The notes under the pieces: model-generated | Database searches by the model: none | What the model was told of the DNA's origin: nothing | Seen by the model: the letters and a program-made list of their open reading frames with translations, nothing else | Part shown: positions 51,343 through 60,402 of the stretch, piece by piece | Position numbering within the stretch: position 1 is the first letter of the stretch | Layout: every line of letters starts with the position of its first letter | From: SHAN690 sp023262195 | GTDB taxonomy: Bacteria > Bacteroidota > Bacteroidia > Flavobacteriales_G > Salibacteraceae | NCBI GenBank assembly: GCA_038142005.1 | Contig: JAYQJE010000008.1 | Span: 57,602-121,601, forward strand | Direction of reading: 5' to 3' | DNA length: 64,000 nucleotides | Program-made: the position numbers and the translations under genes

Positions 51343-52797
51343 ATGCGCAACACGAAGCTCTTTAGTACGGTTTTTATCTCAGGCTTTGTGGTTATGGCCT
51401 TTGAAATAATAGGATCGAGGGTGCTTGCCCCTTTCCTTGGAACGAGCACTTATGTTTGGGTGTCAATCATAGGCATCATCTTATTGGCAATGAGTGTGGG
51501 CTATTATCTAGGCGGTCGCTGGGCAGACAAGAGTCCAACGCTTAAGCGACTTTCATACTTTCTTTTTGGCGCAGCGCTGGGAATTGCCATCACCAATATT
51601 CTGAAAAACAAAGCCTTGGCTATTTTAGGAAGTCTAGCATTTCCCTTGATCGTGAAGTCTTCACTGGCCTCTGTCGCCTTGTTTTCTTTTCCTGCATTTT
51701 GCTTGGCAGCAATATTCCCATACGCTTTGAAGCTTATTTTAAACAACATTGAAGATGCGGGTAAGTTATCGGGTCGGATATATGCCATCTCGACCATTGG
51801 CAGCTTGCTAGGAACATTCCTTAGTGCCACCATTCTTATTCCCTTATTGGGCACAGATATGATCCTTTGGATACTTTCAGCAATCCTATTGGTATTGGGA
51901 TTCATAGTGGGTTCATTTTATAACTGGAAGCAGGGAGTCTTAATGATTCCAATTTTAATTGGGAACCTCTGGTTCATTTCTAGAGATAAAACCATCATTG
52001 ATCTTGACTCGGAATACAATCGTATTTGGATATATGATGGCATAGCACAAGGAAAACCGACCCGTTATTTAGCACTGAATGGTCATGTAAATTCAGGGAT
52101 GTGGGTTAACGATCCAATCGCTGGCCAGCTATATCCATATTCTGACTATTTCAGACTGGCAATGCACCTTAATCCTGATTTTCAAGATGTACTCATGTTG
52201 GGCGCAGGGGCATATACCTTCCCCAAACTTTTTCAATCTATTTGGCCAGAGCGAAGGCTTGATATTGTAGAAATTGATCCTGTATTGACAAAAGTGAGCG
52301 AAACACATTTTGCTTGGGAAGCGAGCACTAATACACATATAGTTCATATGGATGCCCGTTCTTATTTGAACCAATGCAAAAAGACTTATGACATCATCAT
52401 CAGCGATGTATTTACCTCACCGTTGGAGGTCCCATTTCAACTGACGACCTTCGAAACCTATAAGCGTCATCAAGCGCTCCTAAATAAAGATGGCGTCCTG
52501 ATCCTTAATGTATTGGGCAACGCTGACGGGCAGTACTCAAGATTTTTGAAGAGCCAGTATGCCGTGGCGAAACTGGTATTTCCTCATGTTAAGCTCTTCG
52601 AGGTTTATGATGAATACGATTTACCCATCAAGAACAATATGCTCATTGCAATGAATTCTGAATTCGATCCCAACTTTCAAAGCAATGATTCCACCATACA
52701 GCACATGCTATCTCAACTTAAAGAGGTTACCATTGATGAATCAACGCCAATTTTAACCGACAATTATGCTCCAGCTAATTGGCTTTTGTGGGACTAA
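51343..52797 (+). CDS. Fused membrane/spermidine-synthase-like methyltransferase-fold protein
   Basis: About 484 aa from the ATG at 51343 (MRNTKLFSTVFISGFVVMAFEIIGSR). Residues 1-205 form about seven membrane helices, with the MFEIIGSRVLAP-type motif common to these fusions. The C-terminal domain resembles spermidine synthase (VLMLGAGAYTFPKLF; LDIVEIDPVLTKVSETHF; YDIIISDVFTSPLEVP). The usual GGGDG loop is replaced by GAGAY, so catalysis of the classic aminopropyl transfer is doubtful. It converges with the next gene, overlapping by 4 bases. Confidence 0.87.
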   Translation: MRNTKLFSTVFISGFVVMAFEIIGSRVLAPFLGTSTYVWVSIIGIILLAMSVGYYLGGRWADKSPTLKRLSYFLFGAALGIAITNILKNKALAILGSLAFPLIVKSSLASVALFSFPAFCLAAIFPYALKLILNNIEDAGKLSGRIYAISTIGSLLGTFLSATILIPLLGTDMILWILSAILLVLGFIVGSFYNWKQGVLMIPILIGNLWFISRDKTIIDLDSEYNRIWIYDGIAQGKPTRYLALNGHVNSGMWVNDPIAGQLYPYSDYFRLAMHLNPDFQDVLMLGAGAYTFPKLFQSIWPERRLDIVEIDPVLTKVSETHFAWEASTNTHIVHMDARSYLNQCKKTYDIIISDVFTSPLEVPFQLTTFETYKRHQALLNKDGVLILNVLGNADGQYSRFLKSQYAVAKLVFPHVKLFEVYDEYDLPIKNNMLIAMNSEFDPNFQSNDSTIQHMLSQLKEVTIDESTPILTDNYAPANWLLWD

Positions 52798-54140
52798 TAT
52801 CCTCGATAAGTGTCTTCTCTCTCGGTAAACCTTATGCCATATTCTTCCAACTCGTTGAGCACAGATTGGTAAACTTCTTTTGATATTGGTGCCTTAACAC
52901 CCGAAGCAGAAATTTTGCCATTTAAAATCATGCGCGTTGCTATGGCCACAGGTAATCCAACGGTTTTTGCCATGGCTGTATTTGTTCTATCATCACCTTC
53001 TAGCACCATGTAACTAGAGCGCTGCATTTTCTTTCCATCCATTTCATAACCAAACACGTGGTACATCACGATCATATCTAGGTCATCCTCATTGAGTGTC
53101 CATTTCTGCTCTAAAATATGTTGTAGAATTCGAGCCGGAGTGGCATTGGGAATACCAATCTTGGTATCAGAGAAAATATCAAGACTATGCATTTTGTCCA
53201 TGATGTCATTGTCTTGGTCAATTTTTAGGTAGTGCATCAACTTGAGTTCAACTGAGTCGTGCGGGTTGTAAGCTAAAAAAGAGTTTAAAAACTCTCGATA
53301 GGTCATGTTTTCGCTTCCTTCCATCACGTACGAATCATCGGTTGCGCCAAGCTTTACAAACACATCCCAGGCCTTGCAAAAACCTCTTCTCCGGAGCGTT
53401 CCTCGGTAGATGGTTGGTATGTCTTGCAACCCATACACCGATTGATACTTGAGTGAATCACGATTTGCATATCCTTCAAATTGTCCATACTCAGGGATAT
53501 CAATTCGTTCGATTCGTCTAAAAACTTGATGATAGGGAATGTATTTAAACTGCCCCTCTTGCTTAAACTTGACCGCACCACCGGCACCCGCCAGCACCAC
53601 GTTGCGTGGGTTCCAAGCAAACTTATAATGCCATGGATTATCATCGCTCTGAGGTGCAGGAAGCCCGCCTGTAAAGGTTTCAAATTGTAGCATTTTCCCG
53701 CCTTGTTCACGAATTTCATCCAAAACTCGCATGGCGCTCATATGATCGATACCCGGATCAACACCTATCTCATTCATAATAACCACTCCCGCATCCTTAG
53801 CTCTTTGATCTAGCTCAAGCATCTCTGGGCTGATATAACTTGCCGTCACCATATGTTTTTTAAGGCCAATGCATTCTTTAGCTACTTCCACGTGCATGTG
53901 CGCTGGAAGCATCGATACGACAATATCTGCCTTAGATATTTCATTGAGCCGCTGAAAATCATCGGTAACATCAAACTTAAATGCATGGGTGTTTGGCCGT
54001 CCTTTGAGTTTACTCTCAACAAGATCAATATCGCGGTCGCCTACGCTGAGCATCCAATCGTTTTCTACTACTAAATCAGCTAGATAATCTATTAAAACTG
54101 AAGCGCTAAGACCAGCACCAAAAACCACAATATTTTTCAT
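52794..54140 (-). CDS. Saccharopine dehydrogenase family protein
   Basis: 448 aa. N-terminal Rossmann motif VVFGAGLSASVLIDYLA, acidic residue after strand 2 (VGDRDIDLVE), VSMLPAHMHVEVAKECI, NEIGVDPGIDHMSAMRVLD and FTGGLPAPQSDDNPWHYKFAWNP are all signature stretches of the LYS9-like branch. Likely catalyses a saccharopine-type oxidoreduction in lysine metabolism, but related enzymes act on carboxynorspermidine, so the substrate is not fixed. Confidence 0.9.
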   Translation of the reverse strand: MKNIVVFGAGLSASVLIDYLADLVVENDWMLSVGDRDIDLVESKLKGRPNTHAFKFDVTDDFQRLNEISKADIVVSMLPAHMHVEVAKECIGLKKHMVTASYISPEMLELDQRAKDAGVVIMNEIGVDPGIDHMSAMRVLDEIREQGGKMLQFETFTGGLPAPQSDDNPWHYKFAWNPRNVVLAGAGGAVKFKQEGQFKYIPYHQVFRRIERIDIPEYGQFEGYANRDSLKYQSVYGLQDIPTIYRGTLRRRGFCKAWDVFVKLGATDDSYVMEGSENMTYREFLNSFLAYNPHDSVELKLMHYLKIDQDNDIMDKMHSLDIFSDTKIGIPNATPARILQHILEQKWTLNEDDLDMIVMYHVFGYEMDGKKMQRSSYMVLEGDDRTNTAMAKTVGLPVAIATRMILNGKISASGVKAPISKEVYQSVLNELEEYGIRFTEREDTYRGY

Positions 54141-54284
54141 ACAAATTCTTAAAGAGAAACGAATGTAGCCATCTCGATTTCCTCCAATTCACATAGTTTT
54201 CAACTTGGCTCTTTGATATTTACTTAAAAAATGAGGCTGTTGGATGTAAGCTCCCATCCCTATGCTCTACTTATAACATTGACT

Positions 54285-54885
54285 ATGCAGAAAGCCCTTT
54301 TGTTTATGATTGGTCTGGTGATCATGAATGTTGGACAAGGTCAGGATACCATTTTGGCCAATTTCGATGTGATAGTCTTATCGAATAGTGTCGAACTTAA
54401 GTGGACCATAAAGAAAGGAAACTCTTGTGATGACATATCAATTCTAAGATCAAAAGATAGCTTGCGATTTAATGAAATAGGCACTATACCAGGCATATGT
54501 GGCAGTCCAGACTTCGCTGAAAGTTTTCAGTTTTCTGATAATAATCCGATACAGAATCAAACCAATTATTATAGGCTTCAACTTGGGCAAAACGGCTTGT
54601 CTGATATTATCGCTGTGGATTTTTTAAGCTTGGCGATGCCAACGAATTACTCTTCCCGAATCCAACCAGTGGTAATGCGATACTCATCTTAAATAATTTG
54701 AATAAGCAGGAAATAACCATTCGTGTATATGATACTAAGGGTAATATTCTTTTGACCGAAACAAGCACGGACAGTCGTTTTCTTTACCTAGTAACGACTG
54801 GAACAGTGGTCATTATTTAATTGAGTCAATTCGCGAAAACGGAAGCGAACGGTCTATAACCAAGCTGATGGTTATCAGAAATTAA
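54285..54885 (+). CDS. Small secreted protein with FnIII-like domain and T9SS type A sorting domain (frameshifted)
   Basis: Start at 54285 gives the signal peptide MQKALLFMIGLVIMNVGQGQ. An FnIII-like unit follows (SVELKWTIKKGNSCDDISILRS ... IPGICGSPDF ... TNYYRLQLGQNGLSD), then the sorting domain in shifted frames (LFPNPTSGNAILIL; VYDTKGNILL; NDWNSGHYLIESIRENG; TKLMVIRN). Frame is lost near 54640 and at T4 54778-54781 (needs T5). About 200 aa repaired. Two shifts in a non-essential gene could be true decay, but the pattern matches the errors elsewhere. Confidence 0.78.
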
Positions 54886-54941
54886 TGTTACAAATGACAC
54901 ATTTAGAAATCGTAAGATTCAAGACCTTCGCTTTTTAAATA

Positions 54942-55328
54942 ATGATGAAAAAAGGATCGAAAATTTACTCTATCGTACATCAAACATGTCCAAGATGCCA
55001 GAATGATCAAATGTTTGATAGTGCAAATCCCTACAACCTCCCAAAACTTATGAAAATGAAGGATAAGTGCGCTCACTGTGGATACGTATATGAGATGGAA
55101 CCATCCTTTTTTTATGGAGCGATGTACGTAAACTATGCCATAACCGTGGCGATAAGCGTTTCGATATTTGTGGCGATGTATGTGCTCGGCACCGAACTTG
55201 AAATGAAGCACTACTTGATCGGTATAATCGGTGGACTCTTCTTATCAGCGCCACTCACATATCGATTAGGAAGGATGATTTGGATTAACATGTTCGTTTC
55301 GTACAAACGCGAACATGACAAGGCTTAA
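54942..55328 (+). CDS. DUF983 family membrane protein
   Basis: 128 aa. A zinc-ribbon-like N-terminus (CPRCQNDQMF ... CAHCGYVYEMEPSFFYGAMYVNYA) leads into two membrane helices (about 70-90 and 94-113). This is the DUF983 pattern, whose function is unknown; members occur near cytochrome oxidase or envelope genes in other phyla. The stop overlaps the convergent hypothetical gene by 4 bases. Confidence 0.9.
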   Translation: MMKKGSKIYSIVHQTCPRCQNDQMFDSANPYNLPKLMKMKDKCAHCGYVYEMEPSFFYGAMYVNYAITVAISVSIFVAMYVLGTELEMKHYLIGIIGGLFLSAPLTYRLGRMIWINMFVSYKREHDKA

Positions 55329-55738
55329 GCCCGAGTGCAATAAATACCATCAATCATAATTCCAGTGCGCGATCTTGGGAAGCGAACAGTCTTTTCGTCT
55401 TCTATTCTAGAATACGCTTGGAATCCGGCATTTCCACTGAACATCTGTTTGAGGTCAATTTTGGGACGTTTGAACTTCAAGACATATGAGTCTTTTTCCA
55501 AAGACCATTTTCCTCTTAGCTCGTATTGCTGCTGTTGTACCGAATTATTTACAGCAAGTTTAAAATTCAAATCCTCTTCAAGATCTAATGAGATGTCGGC
55601 CATACCGTTTCCTAAAGACTTGTACTTTACCGCACCGAGCGCTGCATGCGCCATGGCGATGGAAAGAGCTACAGATGCATAGTGCTTCTTCCTAGCATTT
55701 AAAAGTCTTCGATATTTGATTATTCTGAACAGTCCCAT
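55325..55738 (-). CDS. Hypothetical protein
   Basis: 137 aa (MGLFRIIKYRRLLNARKKHYASVALSIAMAHAALGAV). There is a basic N-terminus, one weakly hydrophobic Ala-rich stretch and a beta-rich remainder (LRGKWSLEKDSYVLKFKRPKI). I do not recognise a family. Coding is supported by length and codon-like composition, but the convergent overlap with DUF983 leaves some doubt. Confidence 0.55.
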   Translation of the reverse strand: MGLFRIIKYRRLLNARKKHYASVALSIAMAHAALGAVKYKSLGNGMADISLDLEEDLNFKLAVNNSVQQQQYELRGKWSLEKDSYVLKFKRPKIDLKQMFSGNAGFQAYSRIEDEKTVRFPRSRTGIMIDGIYCTRA

Positions 55739-55841
55739 TGGTTTGACATCTCAATGGTAAGACGTATAAATTCAGAATATGTTCTATGAATCAGACGATT
55801 AAGGTTGAATATTCGGCTAACCTTACTCTATTGAATACAAA

Positions 55842-56699
55842 TTAATTCTTCACTTCAACCACAAGGTAGTCGCTGACAGACCAAAACGCCTTTCTATCAA
55901 GGATATCCAATGACTGTGGCGCATCATTTTCATCCATAACAATCTTATATGATCCATCAGGATGATTAGTTATGACTTTGGCCCTTTTTGAGTAAAGCGG
56001 AACTGAAATCAGGTCTCTTTCATCAACCTCTGTAAACTTAGACCTATCCAAACTTTCAGCATCTAGCTTCTTAGTAGAGCCTATTCCTAGTAATCCACCA
56101 GATTTCGTGATGATTTTTTGCTCTATCAGCTCCTCCTTTTCATCTACTACATAGTAAACCAAGTGGAGCTCCTCATCCAGTTTTATAACTTCCTCGGCTA
56201 ACTCAATGTTGTCGATTCGCATGCTGTCCATTCTTAAAAGAATCTCATCAATCTTCATATCCTTATCCGTGAGCAACCCCATGAGATCGTCAATTTGGGC
56301 TTCCTTTTGGCTTATTCTCGAGCGCATCTCCTCAACCATAGATTGCAACTCATTATTTCTCACTTCATTTTTTTCGATCTTGGATAATAGTTTATCGAGC
56401 TGAGATTGATTTGACTCAAGCAATTCATCAAGCATCTCAACACGCTTCAAGATGACATCCTTACTTAAATCCTCAGGGCGTTCATTTTGATCAAAAATTC
56501 CATTCTTGGTTGTGATGGACTTCAGTTTATCATCAATTGACTCAATTTCCGACATATAAACCGATATCAAGGAATCTTCTTGAGCCTGTAACAAAGAATC
56601 TCGTTGTTGTTTTACCTCTTCTTCATTAGGTCCGAATGAACACGATTGAATGAGGGTAATTGAAAGCGTAATCAATACAAGTGGAATAATTCTAGTCAT
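55842..56699 (-). CDS. Coiled-coil lipoprotein
   Basis: 285 aa. A lipoprotein signal peptide ends in the lipobox LIQSC (Cys20). A long coiled coil follows (about residues 25-180; MLDELLESNQSQLDKLLSKIEKNEVRNNELQ type heptads). A C-terminal domain has VYYVVDEKEELIEQKIITKSGGLLGIGSTKKL and ends VLDRKAFWSVSDYLVVEVKN-like. The YVVGTxxEL/GGxxGxGK pattern is common in Bacteroidota envelope lipoproteins of unknown role. Located upstream of the GH1 cluster direction, 30 bases from the GH1 stop. Confidence 0.85.
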   Translation of the reverse strand: MTRIIPLVLITLSITLIQSCSFGPNEEEVKQQRDSLLQAQEDSLISVYMSEIESIDDKLKSITTKNGIFDQNERPEDLSKDVILKRVEMLDELLESNQSQLDKLLSKIEKNEVRNNELQSMVEEMRSRISQKEAQIDDLMGLLTDKDMKIDEILLRMDSMRIDNIELAEEVIKLDEELHLVYYVVDEKEELIEQKIITKSGGLLGIGSTKKLDAESLDRSKFTEVDERDLISVPLYSKRAKVITNHPDGSYKIVMDENDAPQSLDILDRKAFWSVSDYLVVEVKN

Positions 56700-56728
56700 G
56701 CCAAAGTCTTTAGTGCGAAACTAAGATG

Positions 56729-58101
56729 CTAATTTGAATTAGCCGTGATGTAATCGGCATACCACAGTGCAGACTGCTTTAAAATCCGTTTCTGCGTTTT
56801 AAAATCAACGTAGATTAATCCAAATCTTGGTCTGTAGCCTTCCGCCCATTCGAAATTATCCAGCATGGTCCAAATGAAATAGCCACCCACTTTTGCTCCA
56901 TCAGCGACTGCCCTATTCAATTGTGATAAATGAGCATCCATGAAGTTCATGCGCTTCGGGTCCTGTACTACAGCACCTACACGTTGGTCAGGGAAGGCCG
57001 CACCATTTTCGGTAACAATAATCTTCTTAATACCACTATACGATGAGTATTTCATAAGCAGTTGGTACAACCCTTCAGGATAAACTTCCCAATCCATTTC
57101 AGTAACCTCCGCATTTCTCTTTGACACTGGCACTATGGAAGCACGAATGATGGGTGCCAAGATGGAGTATTTCACTATTTCTCGGGTGTAGTTTTGAACG
57201 CCTAAAAAATCGAAATCAAACTGCATGCGACTTTCATCGCCAGGTTGCATGTATCGCGTCAACATGTTGAGCGCCTTAAAATCCTGAATGGGATATCCAA
57301 GGCCTAAAAAAGGTTCTACAAACAACCTATTCAGCAGCGCATCTACTTTTTAGCTGCTTTTATATTCCATGAATAGTTATTCTTTGGCGTAATGTGGGAG
57401 CAAGACACTGTGGTTCCAATATTCGCATTTGGCACCAACGCGCGAAGGGCTCTACCTCCTGCCGCTTGGGCTAATGTAGCATGATGGACAGCTGCCAAAA
57501 AAGCTCCTAAACTCCGTTTTCCTGGTGCATGTAGCCCATAGAAATAACCCGCACCTGTGAATACAAGTGGTTCGTTTAAGACCATCCAGTTTTTCACTTT
57601 ATCACCAAATTCTCGCGCGCAAAATGCAGCGTAATCTTCAAACCAACCCACGATATCTCGATTTGTCCATCCCCCTTTATGCTCAAGTTCTAAGGGTAAA
57701 TCCCAGTGATATAGCGTAATCCATGGTTCAATATCCAACTCTAAACAACGATCAATCAACCTGTGGTAATAGGTAATGCCAGCTTGATTAATGGTACCTC
57801 TTCCTTTGGGAAAAATCCTAGGCCAGCTTATCGAGAACCTAAAGTTTTTTATCCCAAGCGAGTGAAGAATCTCAAGATCCCCTGGATATCTATAATAGAA
57901 TTGACACGCATCATTACCAGTTTGATTGTTAAACACCTTACCCCTTTTGTTGGTAAATTCATCCCATATGGAAGGACCTTTCCCGTCAGCTAGATGAGCA
58001 CCTTCGGTTTGATATGCTGAACTGGCTACTCCCAAAATGAATGGAGAATTGACCGGTTGCTCAAAGTGCTTTTGAGTATCGCCAATTGTAATATTCCGCA
58101 T
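56729..58101 (-). CDS. Family 1 glycoside hydrolase (beta-glucosidase)
   Basis: About 457 aa repaired. N-terminal GVASSAYQTEGAHLADGKGPSIWD, acid/base Glu in NWMVLNEPLV, nucleophile Glu in IIVTENGAAFPDQ, and the C-terminal FEWAEGYRPRFGLIYVDF give an intact GH1 active site. No signal peptide, so cytoplasmic. The frame breaks at T5 57347-57351 (needs T6 on the plus strand), restoring KAAKKVDALLNRLFVEPF. It is 3 bases after the glycosyltransferase gene. Confidence 0.94.
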
Positions 58102-58104
58102 GTG

Positions 58105-59153
58105 TTAAGCCAGTTCGAGGTTATACTGACTTTGGGTAAGGTAATCAGTATACGGATCAATCTCCTTTTTAAGATTTGATAAGACTCGTTCAACTATCTG
58201 CTCAGTTAGTGCAGGGTAATCCATCTGTATGGCCTCACCATTGTCAATCCAGTTCTGGATTACATCATGATTCTTCTGCTTAAGAGATTTCAGAACAGTG
58301 ACTCCGATGTCTTTCAAGCTTACCGCATTACAGGCCTGCTCATATTGATTTTTTGTGGAACTACCAATAGCTTTTTTCCTAGAAAAAGGGCTTCAGTGGT
58401 GGTACCAAATCCAGCTGCAGTAATAATCCCTTCGCATCTTGCCAAAGAGTCTTCAAACTGCTGACCATTGAGCTTTTTGAACACGATGTTCCCAATTGAA
58501 TACTCCTCTCGTGCTGATTTAGAATATACCTCCCAATTTACATTTTCAAAGCTGCCCAAGTGCTTAGCGATTTTTTTATCCGAAAATGCAGGTAGATAAA
58601 CAAGGTAATTACCTCTTGAAACAGACGTAGTTTTGTTCCGGATCGATTCGCGGATAATCGGGGTAAATACATTTTTATCATAGGCTTTATAGCTAAGCCC
58701 TACATAGTTCTGACAAGGAGCATAGTTTCTGATAATAAATCGACCAACGAAATCTTCACCTTTGGCCTTTGGTACGTTAGGTGCTAAAAGAGACGCCTGA
58801 TTGCTGAGACCTACACAATACTTGTTTTGGAGCATTGATGCCCAAGCTGTGATGGGTTCGAAGTCACTTATGACCACATCATACTGCGAAAGGTCCATAG
58901 TTTTAACCTCATTATAAAACTTGCGTAACCTGCTTTTTTTATATGTTTCGATTAGATCAATACCTCCATTCTTGCCAAATACAAAACCCAGCCCATGCAT
59001 TTGATATTTGATATCATAAGGCAGCGCCAATTCACTTTGTCTACCGCTAATAAGTATATCTACAGATGCCTTTTTCTTTAAGTAAGGCAACACCTCAAGT
59101 GCCCTGCTTATATGACCATTACCGGTCCCTTGAATTCCATATAGTATTCTCAT
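58105..59153 (-). CDS. Glycosyltransferase (GT-B, MJ1255/MurG-like type)
   Basis: About 349 aa repaired. N-terminal MRILYGIQGTGNGHISRALEVL has the glycine-rich loop of the GT-B acceptor domain. C-terminal AARCEGIITAAGFGTTTEALFLGKKLLVVP-like sequence holds the nucleotide-sugar-binding region. The family transfers sugars to lipids or other acceptors; donor and acceptor are unknown. The frame breaks at T6 58349-58354 (needs T7), restoring PQKNQYEQACNAVSLKDIG. The ATG overlaps the phosphoesterase gene by 4 bases. Confidence 0.88.
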
Positions 59154-60001
59154 GAAGCTAGAAGTTTGAATTCTGTAAGTAAACCCTCAAACAAGTCCTT
59201 ATTCTTTTGAACCTCAAGATGGTACTGCGACAGGTCTATTTCTCTTACCACTGCATCCTCCTGATATTTATAAAGTGTCCATTTGCCGTGATTATACTCA
59301 AGTGCTGTTAGGTTTTCTATCCAATCACCAGAATTTAGGTACATGCAACTACCCGATTCATTTTCCATCTTTTTTAGTTGTGGGCTGATGTATATGTCCA
59401 CAGATTACATTGTCATACCCTTTGTCAATTGCAATATCTGCGGCAGTTTGCTCAAAATCATTAATAAATGAAATGGCACTCTTCACTTCATTTTCACTCG
59501 TTGTGACAATGAGATTTTACCCCGCCCAAGCTTTTCGGAAATAAAATTTACGAAGCGATTCATAAGAATTAAAATGTCATAACCGATGGCTCCGAGCTTA
59601 GCCAACCACTTAGAATGTTTCATTGTAACATCGAATACATCACCATGGAAAATCCATGATGTCTGTCCATCTTGCTTTAAAATGAGCTTATTGGAAATTT
59701 CAAACGACCCCATTTTGAAACCAACAAACTTTCTAAGCATTTCATCATGATTACCAGTGATGTAATGAACCTTCACACCTTGAGCTATTAAACCTGTGAA
59801 GTGTTTCACAACATGCATGTGAGATTGTGGCCAATAGCGTTTGTTGAACTGCCATATATCGATGATATCACCATTGAGAACAATGGTCTTTGCATCAATG
59901 GTCTTGAGATATCGCAACAATTCCTTTGCATGACAACCGTATGTCCCTAAATGGATGTCAGAAAGCACTACGGTATCAACTTTTCTCTTAGGCGGCTTCA
60001 T
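59150..60001 (-). CDS. UDP-2,3-diacylglucosamine diphosphatase-like metallophosphoesterase
   Basis: About 283 aa repaired, start at 60001 (MKPPKRKVDTVVLSDIHLG). Calcineurin-fold metal motifs are present in order: SDIHLG, LNGDIIDIW, TGNHDE, FHGDVFD and CGHIHQP. These place it near LpxH-type phosphatases; Bacteroidota carry several, so lipid A function is not certain. Two frame breaks: T4 59491-59494 needs T5, and T6 59371-59376 needs T5. Forms a three-gene unit with the glycosyltransferase and GH1 enzyme. Confidence 0.88.
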
Positions 60002-60079
60002 GATTGCTGTAATTATTCTGCCCAATTGAAATGTGCAATGCGTGGGCGATACAATTAAACTTAGGTGTGAGTTTGTCAA

Positions 60080-60402
60080 AAGCCCATATTTGAAGCTTTA
60101 GCCACAGTTGGATAAGAATCCTCAAAATTTCTTTTAGTTTCATAACACAAAGAACCCAAGTTGTTTAGCCGAGAACTTTACTCCGAACTTATGTTTTGGT
60201 TACCCGATTGTAATGGTTAAGTGAAATGAAATCTGCGCTCAGGATTCCAGATTACACGATTGTTAACTCCTCAAACGCAGATATACCGAGAGAATCATTC
60301 GTTTGAAAGAGGCGCCTTCTTTAAAGCAATAATTTGTTAGACAACGGTTGCTTACCATAATCCATATGGGGTTAACCTTACATTTGCCCGCAAATTTTGG
60401 AG
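60080..60402. other. Intergenic region with candidate promoter of the phosphohexomutase gene
   Basis: About 320 bases between divergent genes without a convincing ORF. On the plus strand TACATTTG at 60379-60386 fits the -7 element TAnnTTTG, 17 bases before the ATG at 60403, implying a very short leader; no good -33 TTTG at 19-21 bases is seen. Otherwise nothing recognisable. Confidence 0.35.

Noticed and set aside
54285..54885. True pseudogene of a T9SS cargo protein
   Set aside because: Two frame breaks suggest decay, but one is a T-run change like the many errors elsewhere and all domains remain recognisable, so I list it as a CDS.
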